The notes below the pieces were generated by a model, which did not search any database, was not told the DNA's origin, and saw only the letters and a list, made by a program, of their open reading frames with translations. A stretch of DNA of 64,000 nt from JACQCF01 sp043742785. GTDB taxonomy: Bacteria > Omnitrophota > Gorgyraeia > Zapsychrales > Fredricksoniimonadaceae. The position numbers and the translations under genes are program-made. The stretch is from NCBI GenBank assembly GCA_043742785.1, contig JAYTXU010000006.1, positions 1 to 64,000 on the forward strand, written 5' to 3'. How positions within the stretch are numbered: the stretch's first letter is position 1; the number at the start of each line of letters is the position of its first letter. This document shows, in pieces, positions 8,028 through 16,775 of this stretch.

Positions 8028-9170
8028 ATGAAGAGTCCTATTTATTTAGATTACGCATCAACAACGCCCACCGAACCGTTAGTATTAGAGGCGATGAGGC
8101 CGTTCTTTTTTGAGAGATTCGGCAATGCTTCTAGTCCTCATAGCATTGGCCAAAAGGCCCGCAAAGCCATTGAAGATAGCCGTGCTGTTCTGGCTAATTT
8201 TATCGGGGCTAAACCTTCCGAAATCATTTTTACCTCAGGAGCAACTGAATCCAATAATCAGGCTGTTTTAACAATGGCTTTAAGCTTGTTTAACAAAGGC
8301 CGTCATGTGATTGTCTCGGCAATTGAGCATCATAGTGTGCTTGAGGGAGCTCATCGTTTAAGTAAGCTTGGCTTTGAAGTTAGTTTTGTCAAACCGCAAG
8401 CGGATGGGATTGTTGATTCAGAGGCTATTGCTGGTTTAATTAAAGAAGACACTATTCTTATTGCCGTTCATCATGCCAATAATGAGATTGGCACCATTCA
8501 GCCTGTAGAAAAAATTGGCGCTTTAGCCCGCGCTAAAGGTATTTGTTTCTTAGTTGATGCTACCCAAACAATAGGTCATATTCCAGTCGATGTTCGTCAA
8601 ATTTCTTGTGATTTATTATCCCTTTCTGCACATAAGTTTTATGGCCCTCAAGGGATTGGAGTTCTGTATGTGCGCGAGGGTATTAAAACAGAGCCAAGGC
8701 TTTATGGAGGAGATCAGGAAAAGGGGCGTCGTGCTGGCACACTTAATCTTCCTGGAATTGTTGGACTAGGAAAGGCAGTTGAATTAGTCAAGATTAGTAT
8801 GGAGAAGGAAGCGAAAGAACAAGCTATTATGCGTGATTATATCATTGAGTATGTACTAAAGAATATTAACGGATCGTCGTTGAACGGCCATCGCCAATCG
8901 CGTTTACCGAATAATGCTCATTTTTCTTTCGAGAATATTAATGGGGAAGAGTTGGTGACAGCTCTAGACATGGCAGGCATTGCTATCTCTCAAGGATCAG
9001 CGTGTACTTCAGGTGTTCTTGAGCCATCGCATGTGCTTAAAGCGATAGGGTTGAGCGATCAATTAGCCTTAGGAAGCCTGCGGGTTAGCTTAGGGCGTTG
9101 GACTACTAAAGAAGATGTCGATTATTTTTTAGAGCAGTTGAAATTAAAAGTAGAGAAAATTCGTAAATAA
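8028..9170 (+). CDS. Cysteine desulfurase (IscS/NifS family)
   Basis: 380 residues. PLP-binding Lys in LSAHKFYGPQGIG, the opening IYLDYASTTP, the ATESNN loop and the catalytic Cys in SQGSACTSGVLEPSH are all present. It releases sulfur from cysteine as a persulfide for Fe-S clusters and thiolated tRNA. The TSG after the active Cys and the length fit the NifS/IscS group I rather than SufS. First gene of the operon that ends with mnmA, which needs desulfurase-derived sulfur; a scaffold (iscU) is not next to it. Confidence 0.95.
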   Translation: MKSPIYLDYASTTPTEPLVLEAMRPFFFERFGNASSPHSIGQKARKAIEDSRAVLANFIGAKPSEIIFTSGATESNNQAVLTMALSLFNKGRHVIVSAIEHHSVLEGAHRLSKLGFEVSFVKPQADGIVDSEAIAGLIKEDTILIAVHHANNEIGTIQPVEKIGALARAKGICFLVDATQTIGHIPVDVRQISCDLLSLSAHKFYGPQGIGVLYVREGIKTEPRLYGGDQEKGRRAGTLNLPGIVGLGKAVELVKISMEKEAKEQAIMRDYIIEYVLKNINGSSLNGHRQSRLPNNAHFSFENINGEELVTALDMAGIAISQGSACTSGVLEPSHVLKAIGLSDQLALGSLRVSLGRWTTKEDVDYFLEQLKLKVEKIRK

Positions 9171-9183
9171 GGAAATACCCTTC

Positions 9184-9258
9184 CAGTGACTAGGCCGTCA
9201 CTGTTCGGGTATAAATTCGCACAGGCTGACTTGACGTCGCTGTGCTCCGAAAGTCAGG
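9184..9258 (+). promoter_or_regulatory. Structured leader before birA with alternative hairpins
   Basis: The 97-base gap before birA holds a hairpin CAGTGAC/GTCACTG (9184-9203, 6-nt loop) and a second one GCACAG/CTGTGC (9219-9245). The segment CTGACTT (9226-9232) can instead pair with AAGTCAG (9251-9257), which overlaps the AGGTG ribosome site (9256-9260) 7 nt before the ATG. The two foldings exclude each other, as in translational switches. It could equally be an inactive repeat. No known riboswitch consensus is recognised. Confidence 0.4.
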
Positions 9259-9267
9259 TGCTCATTT

Positions 9268-10221
9268 ATGCACGAAAAACTCATTCATTTTTTAAAACAA
9301 ACAGATGGCTATGTTTCTGGCGAGGAAATGAGCCAGCAATTAAATATGTCGCGTGCAGCCGTCTGGAAATACATGCAGGAATTACGCGCGCAGGGATATG
9401 ATATTGCAGCAGTGCCTCATTTGGGATATCAATTAGTTTCTTCTCCAGATAAGCTTCTTTCTTACGAGATTCAATTTGGTTTGAATACCAAGATCATGGG
9501 GCAGAAAATATTTTCATTTGATTCAGTAGGTTCCACCATGGATGAAGCGTTTCGATTGGGCATGGAGGGTGAACCTGAAGGGACAGTTGTTTGTTCAGAA
9601 GCGCAAAGCAAGGGTCGCGGCCGTCTGGGTCGCGTTTGGGTTTCTCCTAAGAGTAAGGGTATTTATTGTTCCATTATTCTTAAGCCTAAACTTCCTCCCA
9701 CACAGATGTCACAGGTCACCTTAATGACAGCAGTAGCTTTGGCAGAGGCGGTTCGCAATGTGACAAAGATACAGCCAAAGATTAAATGGCCTAATGATTT
9801 GTTTATTGGCCCTAGGAAATTAGCAGGAATTTTAACCGAATTGCGCGCCGAGGTGGATCAGGTCAAATTTGTCGTCGTAGGAATAGGGATCAATATTAAT
9901 GCTACCCCTTCGCAGCTATTAGATACAGCTACTTCCTTGAGAATTGAATCCCAGCAATCTATGAATCGTATTGTAGTTTTTCAAGAACTTTTAAGGAGTA
10001 TGGAGATTTGGTATAACAAAATCCTTAAAGGAGGCTTCGAAGAAGTCTTACAGTATGCCAGAGAGCATTCAGCAACCCTAAAGAAAAGGGTTCGCGTATC
10101 TGATTCTAATGGGTATGTGGAAGGGCAGGCTTTTGAAATTGACTCTGATGGAGCTCTTTTGATTCGTCAGGATAGTGGCAAGATACTTAAAAAAACAGCA
10201 GGGGATGTTCTTCCTATATGA
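9268..10221 (+). CDS. birA: Biotin operon repressor / biotin-[acetyl-CoA-carboxylase] ligase BirA
   Basis: 317 residues, two domains: a winged helix (residues about 1-65, VSGEEMSQQLNMSRAAVWKYMQELR) and the ligase with GRGRLGRVWVSP for biotinyl-AMP, KWPNDLF and GIGININ, then an SH3-like C-domain. It attaches biotin to AccB. The DNA-binding domain suggests it also represses biotin genes, probably those that follow it. Its ATG lies behind a structured leader; the stop overlaps bioF by 4 bp. Confidence 0.95.
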   Translation: MHEKLIHFLKQTDGYVSGEEMSQQLNMSRAAVWKYMQELRAQGYDIAAVPHLGYQLVSSPDKLLSYEIQFGLNTKIMGQKIFSFDSVGSTMDEAFRLGMEGEPEGTVVCSEAQSKGRGRLGRVWVSPKSKGIYCSIILKPKLPPTQMSQVTLMTAVALAEAVRNVTKIQPKIKWPNDLFIGPRKLAGILTELRAEVDQVKFVVVGIGININATPSQLLDTATSLRIESQQSMNRIVVFQELLRSMEIWYNKILKGGFEEVLQYAREHSATLKKRVRVSDSNGYVEGQAFEIDSDGALLIRQDSGKILKKTAGDVLPI

Positions 10222-11369
10222 ACACAGAGTTTTTGAATAATGAATTATTAGAACTTGAAACTAAGAACTTGCGTCGATCTTTGCGTACAGTGGAAGGCTC
10301 ACAAGGGAGAAAGATTAGTATCGATGGTAGGTTTGTTTTAAACTTTTGTTCTAATAATTATCTTGGGTTAGCCGATGATATACGTATTAAACAAGCAGCA
10401 AAGAATGCGTTGGATCAATATGGTTTTGGTTCGGGAGCTTCCCGTCTTGTTTGCGGTAACAACAGTGAGCATATCAAGCTTGAAGAAAAAATAGCTCGTT
10501 TGAAGAAAACAGAGAGTGCTCTTGTTTTTTCCAGCGGATATATGGCTAATACGGGCATTATACCCGCCCTTTATGATAGAGAAGATGTAATTCTTTCTGA
10601 TAGGCTTAATCATGCTTCCATCCTCGACGGCATTTTGTTAAGCCGTGCCCAATTGAAGCGCTACGTGCATAACGATATGCAGGCACTGGAAGCAGAACTT
10701 AAAGAGGCAGGCGGTTTTAAGAAACGTTTGATTGTGACAGATACCATCTTTAGCATGGATGGAGATAGGGCCCATTTAAAAGAGATTGTTAGATTAGCCA
10801 AGCAATATGACGCTTGGGTGATGGTGGATGAAGCTCATGGCTTTGGTGTTTTAGGGCAAGATGGTGCGGGCCTTGCAGCAGAAGAAGGATTGGCAGATAA
10901 AATCGATATTCAAATGGGAACGCTCTCTAAAGCAGCGGGATGTTTTGGCGCCTATGTAGCTGGTTCTAAGGCATTGTGTGATTATCTTATTAATCACAGC
11001 CGTAGTTTTATTTATACGACAGCGATGCCTCCGGCGTGTGCCGCTGCAGCGACGGTTGCTATCGATATCATCGAAGCAGAACCTGAACGAAGAAAGCAAG
11101 TCTTGAGCCATGCCCAGTATCTTCGCCAAGGACTGCAAGCACTAGGATTCGATACAATGGGTTCAACGACACCGATTATTCCAATTTTATTAAAAAATTC
11201 TGCCAAGGCGCTTGAGGTTTCCCGTTGTTTATTAGAGAAAGGTATTTTTGTTCAGGCTATTCGTCCTCCCACAGTACCTCTTCACACAGCACGATTGCGC
11301 GTGACCGTGATGGCGACACACACCAAAGAAGATTTGGATTTATTTTTAAGAGAAATGAAAGGTTTATAG
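10218..11369 (+). CDS. bioF: 8-amino-7-oxononanoate synthase (BioF)
   Basis: 383 residues of the alpha-oxoamine synthase family: NFCSNNYLGLADD, GFGSGASRLVCGN, VDEAHGFGVLG and the PLP Lys in GTLSKAAGCFGAYVAGS. Condenses pimeloyl-ACP with alanine. The family also contains glycine C-acetyltransferase, but the position between birA and bioC/bioD/bioA settles the call. ATGA overlap with birA. Confidence 0.93.
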   Translation: MNTEFLNNELLELETKNLRRSLRTVEGSQGRKISIDGRFVLNFCSNNYLGLADDIRIKQAAKNALDQYGFGSGASRLVCGNNSEHIKLEEKIARLKKTESALVFSSGYMANTGIIPALYDREDVILSDRLNHASILDGILLSRAQLKRYVHNDMQALEAELKEAGGFKKRLIVTDTIFSMDGDRAHLKEIVRLAKQYDAWVMVDEAHGFGVLGQDGAGLAAEEGLADKIDIQMGTLSKAAGCFGAYVAGSKALCDYLINHSRSFIYTTAMPPACAAAATVAIDIIEAEPERRKQVLSHAQYLRQGLQALGFDTMGSTTPIIPILLKNSAKALEVSRCLLEKGIFVQAIRPPTVPLHTARLRVTVMATHTKEDLDLFLREMKGL

Positions 11370-11371
11370 AA

Positions 11372-12178
11372 ATGCCCACAGCCTACGTTTCCGCTCAAAT
11401 GGGACATCAATTATATTATGAAATATCCGGACAGGGAGAGCCCCTGGTTTTTATTCATGGGTTTGGCGGATCTTCTCTATGGTGGGAGAATCAAAAGAAA
11501 TTTTTTGAAAAAAGATATCAGGTGATCACTATCGATCTGCCTGGACACGGGCAAAGTTCCTGGAAAGACGTCAGTCTTCTTGAAATAGCCGCAGGCATTA
11601 AACATCTTTTAAAAAGTTTAGATTTACATCGAATTAATATTATTGCCAATTCTTTTGGAGGGCTTGTGGCCCTAGATCTTTATCGATTAATGAGCGAAGA
11701 TATTAATCGCATCAGTTTTGTCGGATCTATTCCTAAATTTGCTAGGAGTGAACTTTATCCGGCGGGGCTTGATATTGATAGAATTCGCAAGCTCAGCCAG
11801 CAATTCGACGGAGATTACGCGTCGATTTTGGAAATATTTTTTCGATCCCTCTTTACGATGAAGGAAAGAGAGTCGGATGTATTTAAGAAGGTTAAAGAAA
11901 TACGCCAGAGAGAAATTTTACCAAAAAGAGAAGCGTTGAAGGCGTTTTTGGATATTTTAGAAAAAACTGATTTGCGGGATAGATTAATATCCATAGATTG
12001 CCCGGTGCAGTTTATTACAGGTGCGGAAGATTATCTTTGCCCTCGTGAAGTCATGGAATGGGTACAGGAGCATATGTCTAACGCTAGACTTGATTTTATT
12101 GATGGCTGCGGCCACCTGCCATTTTTAACCAGAACAGAAGAATACAATGATCTCCTCCAAAATTTCCTTATCAACTGA
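11372..12178 (+). CDS. BioH-like alpha/beta hydrolase (pimeloyl-ACP methyl ester esterase)
   Basis: 268 residues. Oxyanion segment FIHGFGGSSLWW, nucleophile Ser in IANSFGGLVAL, acid in TGAEDYLCP and His in DGCGHLPF form the hydrolase triad. Next to bioC it is likely the esterase that removes the methyl group from pimeloyl-ACP, though it differs from E. coli BioH and belongs only to the same broad fold family. I start it at ATG 11372, 2 nt after bioF; the longer frame from 11225 would lie inside bioF. Confidence 0.8.
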   Translation: MPTAYVSAQMGHQLYYEISGQGEPLVFIHGFGGSSLWWENQKKFFEKRYQVITIDLPGHGQSSWKDVSLLEIAAGIKHLLKSLDLHRINIIANSFGGLVALDLYRLMSEDINRISFVGSIPKFARSELYPAGLDIDRIRKLSQQFDGDYASILEIFFRSLFTMKERESDVFKKVKEIRQREILPKREALKAFLDILEKTDLRDRLISIDCPVQFITGAEDYLCPREVMEWVQEHMSNARLDFIDGCGHLPFLTRTEEYNDLLQNFLIN

Positions 12179-12932
12179 TCGAGTTCGCCTCAATTTTTCA
12201 AAGGCAGCGGATCATTACGATATTTTAACTAGGCTGCAGCGAAATATTGCAGATGAATTATTGCAAAAGATAGAAGGACTGCAGCCTAAGCAGATTTTAG
12301 ATATTGGTTGCGGTACAGGATATCTAACAGGGAAGATCAAAGATTGTTTTATTCAAGAGGATGTCTGGGGCGTTGATTTTTCAGAGGGAATGATTGCTAA
12401 GGCAGAGCAGAAATTTCCTGGTATCCATTGGGCGCTTGAAGATGCGCAAGGCCTGTCTTTTAGAAATGAACAATTTGATTTGGTTGTTTCTAATCTAGCG
12501 TATCAATGGGTGGATGATATGCCGAAAGCCTTGAGCGAAGCCTGTCGGGTTTTATCAAGGGAGGGCGTTTTTACAGCAAGCCTGTTTGGTTTTAATACCT
12601 GTAAGGAATTATTTATTTCTTTAAAAGAAACAGGGGCCAGCAAAGAAGATCTTAAACGTTTGCCAACTGCAGAGATCATTGCGCATTCGCTAGAACATGC
12701 AGGATTCCAAACAGCAGATGTAGAGTGTCAACGAGGAAGCATTGGTTTTAAGAATCTTTCGGAGCTTTTGGAATGGATTAAAGCTATTGGGGCTAATGGA
12801 TTTTCTAAGGGACAATTCTTAGGGCCTAAGGCTTTAGAAAAGGCTAATCAATATGCACTCAAGAATTACCCTCATCCAGAAGGCGTAGCAATTACTTTTG
12901 AAGTGATCTTTATTTATGGCAAAAAAAAATAG
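12147..12932 (+). CDS. bioC: Malonyl-ACP O-methyltransferase (BioC)
   Basis: 261 residues. SAM-binding motif ILDIGCGTGYLT, then GVDFSEGMI, DLVVSNLAYQW and the N-terminal VRLNFSKAADHYD that is typical of BioC. Methylates malonyl-ACP so that fatty-acid enzymes can elongate it to pimeloyl-ACP. Overlaps the esterase gene by 32 bp; a later start is possible but would lose the conserved N-terminus. Confidence 0.92.
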   Translation: MISSKISLSTDRVRLNFSKAADHYDILTRLQRNIADELLQKIEGLQPKQILDIGCGTGYLTGKIKDCFIQEDVWGVDFSEGMIAKAEQKFPGIHWALEDAQGLSFRNEQFDLVVSNLAYQWVDDMPKALSEACRVLSREGVFTASLFGFNTCKELFISLKETGASKEDLKRLPTAEIIAHSLEHAGFQTADVECQRGSIGFKNLSELLEWIKAIGANGFSKGQFLGPKALEKANQYALKNYPHPEGVAITFEVIFIYGKKK

Positions 12933-13584
12933 ACCAATCTTTATTACAGCTACAGATACGAGCGTCGGTAAAACTATTACTACCGCTGTTCTTGGACTTT
13001 TGTTACAAAACAAAGGGATTAAAGTCGGAGTAATGAAACCTGTGCAGTGTGGGGGTAGCGATGCGCAATTTTTGAAGAAAATCTTAAGTCTCAAAGATGA
13101 CATATCCTTGATCAATCCTTTTTTTGCGCTGGAAGCTTTATCACCGCATTTAGCCCTAAAGAGAGCGAAGATAAAATTTGATTTAAAGAAGATTAAAGAA
13201 GCCTTAGAGCATTTACAGAAGAAATATGATCAGGTTTTGATTGAAGGCGCTGGCGGATTGATGGTGCCTTTGGAGGGGGGATATTACAATGCGGACTTGA
13301 TCAGAGACCTCAAAGCTGAGGTGATTATTGTTTCTCGTCTGGGATTAGGAACGATCAATCACACCTTGCTTACTATTAATCAAGCGAGGGCCTATGGTTT
13401 AAAGATTAAAGGAATTATTTTTAGTGAGACTACAGATCGAGTTAAATCTTTAGCAGAGAGAACAAATCCTAAAGAAATTGAAAAGTTATCGGAGATCAAG
13501 GTTCTTGGAATTGTTCCCTATTTAAAACTACTAACGAAAGATAATATTTTACGGCGATGCAAAATAAACGATCTAAACTTCTAA
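12916..13584 (+). CDS. bioD: Dethiobiotin synthetase (BioD)
   Basis: 222 residues. P-loop ITATDTSVGKT, VGVMKPVQCGG and EGAGGLMVPLEGG are the BioD signatures. Closes the ureido ring of dethiobiotin using CO2 and ATP. Overlaps bioC by 17 bp and bioA by 28 bp, so the order bioC-bioD-bioA is tightly coupled. Confidence 0.95.
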   Translation: MAKKNRPIFITATDTSVGKTITTAVLGLLLQNKGIKVGVMKPVQCGGSDAQFLKKILSLKDDISLINPFFALEALSPHLALKRAKIKFDLKKIKEALEHLQKKYDQVLIEGAGGLMVPLEGGYYNADLIRDLKAEVIIVSRLGLGTINHTLLTINQARAYGLKIKGIIFSETTDRVKSLAERTNPKEIEKLSEIKVLGIVPYLKLLTKDNILRRCKINDLNF

Positions 13585-14900
13585 AACAGCAGGATAAAAA
13601 ATACCTTTGGCATCCTTTTACCCAGATGAAGGATTGGCAGGTCGATAAAGACCAGCCTGTAGTGATTGATAAAGCCAGTGGCGTATATATCATTGATACC
13701 GACGGCAATGTTTATATCGATGGAGTGTCTTCCTTGTGGGTGAATGTTCACGGGCATAGACATCCTTCCATTGACGCAGCCATTAAGAAACAAATTGATC
13801 GTTTAAGCCATTCAACCTTGCTGGGCTTAGCGAATACTCCATCCGTAGAATTATCCAAGAAACTTATTGATATCGCCCCTAAAGGTTTAAAGAGGGTCTT
13901 TTTCTCCGATAACGGATCGACCGCTGTTGAAATTGCTCTAAAGATGGCCTATCAATACTGGCAGAACACGGGGCATAAAAATAAATGCACTCTGGTTCAC
14001 CTGTCCAATTCTTATCATGGAGATACATTAGGTTCTGTGAGCGTTGGAGGGATTGAGCTTTTTCATAAAGTGTATCGGGATTTGATTTTTAAAACAGTCG
14101 CTCTTGAACGTTATGGTTTTGATGCAACCTTGGATTTTGAAAGATTGTTAAAGAAAAAGTCTTCTGCGATTGCAGCTTTAGTTGTTGAGCCTTTGGTACA
14201 AGGGGCAGCTGGGATGATCACTTGGCCTCAAGGTGTTTTAAGGGAATTCAGACGGATATGTACCAAATATAATGTGTTGTTAATTGTTGATGAAGTAGCT
14301 ACAGGTTTTGGACGTACGGGAAAAATGTTTGCCTGTCAGCATGAGAGAGTAAGTCCTGATTTTTTATGTTTGGCTAAAGGAATAACGGGTGGATATTTGC
14401 CCCTGGCGGCAACTTTGGCCACAAAGAAGATTTACGATGGATTTCTTTTTGATTATAAGGACCAAAAGACATTTTTTCATGGTCATACGTATACCGGAAA
14501 TCCGCTAGCCTGTGCGGCGGCGTTAGCTAATTTGGAAGTATTTCAGAAAGAACGTACTTTAGAGAAATTGGCTGGAAAAATAAAATACCTGGCGGGTCAA
14601 TTGAAGATGTTTTATAATCTGCCCTCTGTTAGGGATATCCGCCAATGCGGTTTTATGGTGGGTATAGAGTTAGCAGGTCGTCTAGAGGATCGATTAGGCG
14701 CCAAGGTTTGTCAGGATATTCGTAAGTATGGAGTGATCTTAAGACCATTGGGCAATGTGATTGTTGTTTTGCCTCCGCTTTCGATTTCTAAGGATGAGTT
14801 ATCCTATGTGCTAGCTGCTTTGTATCGATCGATTTCCACCAAAGGCGGATCCGTTTTTGGAGAAAAAAATGTGATGAAAGAAAAAAATGATAGCCAATAA
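13557..14900 (+). CDS. bioA: Adenosylmethionine-8-amino-7-oxononanoate aminotransferase (BioA)
   Basis: 447 residues. KYLWHPFTQMKDW at the N-terminus is characteristic of BioA. Class III aminotransferase motifs follow: GVSSLWVNVHGH, DNGSTAVEIALKMA, DEVATGFGRTG and the PLP Lys in CLAKGITGGYLPLAAT. Uses SAM as amino donor to make DAPA. bioB, the last enzyme, is not in this window. Overlaps mnmA by 14 bp. Confidence 0.95.
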   Translation: MQNKRSKLLKQQDKKYLWHPFTQMKDWQVDKDQPVVIDKASGVYIIDTDGNVYIDGVSSLWVNVHGHRHPSIDAAIKKQIDRLSHSTLLGLANTPSVELSKKLIDIAPKGLKRVFFSDNGSTAVEIALKMAYQYWQNTGHKNKCTLVHLSNSYHGDTLGSVSVGGIELFHKVYRDLIFKTVALERYGFDATLDFERLLKKKSSAIAALVVEPLVQGAAGMITWPQGVLREFRRICTKYNVLLIVDEVATGFGRTGKMFACQHERVSPDFLCLAKGITGGYLPLAATLATKKIYDGFLFDYKDQKTFFHGHTYTGNPLACAAALANLEVFQKERTLEKLAGKIKYLAGQLKMFYNLPSVRDIRQCGFMVGIELAGRLEDRLGAKVCQDIRKYGVILRPLGNVIVVLPPLSISKDELSYVLAALYRSISTKGGSVFGEKNVMKEKNDSQ

Positions 14901-15993
14901 TACAAAAGCTAATAAAGATACAATCGTTTTCGTCGCTATGAGCGGCGGGGTCGATTCTTCGGTTGTGGCAGGCATGGTTAAGGATGCTGGCTACAATACC
15001 GTTGGGGTGACCATGTGTTTTAATATTACCCATCCTAATAATACAAAGCCTTCTTGTTGCGGTGTGGAGGGTATTGGCGACGCTAAGCGTGCAGCAGAAA
15101 TCTTAGGCATTCCGCACTATGTTTTTAATTTTGCCGGAGACATTAACGATTTTATTATCGAAGATTTTACGCGTGAATATTTAAGCGGACGAACACCGAA
15201 TCCTTGCGTGCGCTGTAATCAACATTTAAAGTTTGGAACACTTTACGATAAGGTTAAGACCCTTGGTGCGGACTATATCGCTACCGGTCACTACGGTAAG
15301 ATTGATTTTAATCAAGGGGATAAAAATTTTGAACTTAAAAAAGCAGTGGATGAAAGAAAAGATCAGTCGTACTTTCTTTATAGTATGAAAAAAGAAACAT
15401 TACCTTCAGTGCTTTTTCCCTTAGGAGGGTTGACTAAGGTGGAAGTTCGCGAGCTAGCGCGTAAATATAATCTTAATACGGCAGATAAAGCGGAAAGTCA
15501 GGATATTTGTTTTGTTCCAGCCGAAGGGTATAAGAAGTTTCTTGAAGATCGTGTGGGGAAGGAAACAATGATCACAGGAGATTTTATTGATGAAGAAGGA
15601 AAGGTTGTTGGACAACATAAAGGAATTGCTTATTATACGATTGGTCAGAGAGATAAATTAGGGATTGCCTTAGGACATCCTGTTTATGTTTATCGTATTG
15701 ATCCTAAGAATAATACCGTTCATGTGGGGAATTTAGAAAGACTTTTTTCCAAGGGACTAATTGCTTCTCAAACAAATTGGGTTAGCATGGAAATTCCTAA
15801 AGAAACCATAGAAGTCATGGCTAGAATTCGATATAATTCTCCTGAAGTAAAGGCTTATTTGACAGCACTTGATCAACATAAAGTGCGTATTGAATTTGAA
15901 GAGCCTCAGAAATCTGTAACGCCAGGACAATCCGTTGTTCTCTACAAGGATGATATTGTTTTAGGCGGGGCCATTATTGATGAACCTATTTGA
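14887..15993 (+). CDS. mnmA: tRNA-uridine 2-sulfurtransferase MnmA
   Basis: 368 residues. PP-loop AMSGGVDSSVVAGM, the catalytic Cys in NPCVRCNQHLKFG, the second in SQDICFVP and a C-terminal beta barrel. Makes s2U34 in tRNA for Lys, Glu and Gln, with sulfur that traces back to cysteine desulfurase, whose gene heads this operon. Overlaps bioA by 14 bp. Confidence 0.96.
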   Translation: MIANNTKANKDTIVFVAMSGGVDSSVVAGMVKDAGYNTVGVTMCFNITHPNNTKPSCCGVEGIGDAKRAAEILGIPHYVFNFAGDINDFIIEDFTREYLSGRTPNPCVRCNQHLKFGTLYDKVKTLGADYIATGHYGKIDFNQGDKNFELKKAVDERKDQSYFLYSMKKETLPSVLFPLGGLTKVEVRELARKYNLNTADKAESQDICFVPAEGYKKFLEDRVGKETMITGDFIDEEGKVVGQHKGIAYYTIGQRDKLGIALGHPVYVYRIDPKNNTVHVGNLERLFSKGLIASQTNWVSMEIPKETIEVMARIRYNSPEVKAYLTALDQHKVRIEFEEPQKSVTPGQSVVLYKDDIVLGGAIIDEPI

Positions 15994-16007
15994 GGGGAGA
16001 GAATTTT

Positions 16008-16760
16008 ATGTTAAGGGTATTTGTTAGTTTTGGAATTCTTCTTTTATTGTCTTTTTCTGCTTTTGCTCAAGCAACCAATCCAGCTAGAACTTATGAACAA
16101 CAAAGAGATTCTCAGCCACCAGCAGATGGTGTTTGGCATGTCTATGATCGTGCGGGGAATCTTCAAAAGGAAGAAACTTATAAGACATATCGTTTGGATG
16201 GAGATGTAAAGACGTTTTATCCGACCGGAGGCATTAAATCGATTACTCCATATGTTGATGGTAAACGTCATGGACTTGAACAAAAGTACTATGAATCAGG
16301 CTCCCTGCAGGCTGAAAATATTTATGTTAAGAATGATTTAAAGGGTATTTGTAAAGAGTTTTATCCAACCGGTGAATTAAAACGTTCAGCAGATTATGAA
16401 AAGGGTCAATTAGAGGGCGTTACAAAAGTTTATTTTCCTAATGGGGCTTTGAAACAACAGTGGAATTATAGCCATGCTATTCTAAGCGGTTCACAATTAA
16501 CCTATGGTGAAGATGGACAAGTTAAAACAGAAGACAATTATCAAAATGGAGTACTTGTTGCTCATAAAGATTACACCACGGATATTTCTGCTTTAAGTTC
16601 TGTCCCTAAGCCTGCTCCAGTGGTTGCTACAGCAAATAAGCCAGTCGTGTCTAGTTTACCAACAACACCGCTTAATCAAGCTAATCCTCCAGCGGTTCCA
16701 CCGTCGGATAAAGGCAATCCTCCTCCTGCAAAAGAAGCAGGCGGGACTTACGGCAAATAA
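16008..16760 (+). CDS. Exported MORN-variant repeat protein with proline-rich tail
   Basis: 250 residues. Signal peptide MLRVFVSFGILLLLSFSAFAQ, then five or six MORN_2-type repeats of about 23 residues (KTFYPTGGIKSITPYVDGKRHG, KEFYPTGELKRSADYEKGQLEG and similar), then a Pro-rich tail of about 60 residues. The repeats occur in YwqK-type proteins and in many exported proteins of unknown role. The ATG at 16008 is preceded by GAGGGGAG; an earlier ATG at 15990 only adds six residues before the signal peptide. Confidence 0.85.
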   Translation: MLRVFVSFGILLLLSFSAFAQATNPARTYEQQRDSQPPADGVWHVYDRAGNLQKEETYKTYRLDGDVKTFYPTGGIKSITPYVDGKRHGLEQKYYESGSLQAENIYVKNDLKGICKEFYPTGELKRSADYEKGQLEGVTKVYFPNGALKQQWNYSHAILSGSQLTYGEDGQVKTEDNYQNGVLVAHKDYTTDISALSSVPKPAPVVATANKPVVSSLPTTPLNQANPPAVPPSDKGNPPPAKEAGGTYGK

Positions 16761-16775
16761 TAGAAAGCATGGTTT

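Noticed and set aside
11225..11371. 49-residue N-terminal extension of the esterase
   Set aside because: It lies inside bioF in another frame; the conserved hydrolase start is at 11372.
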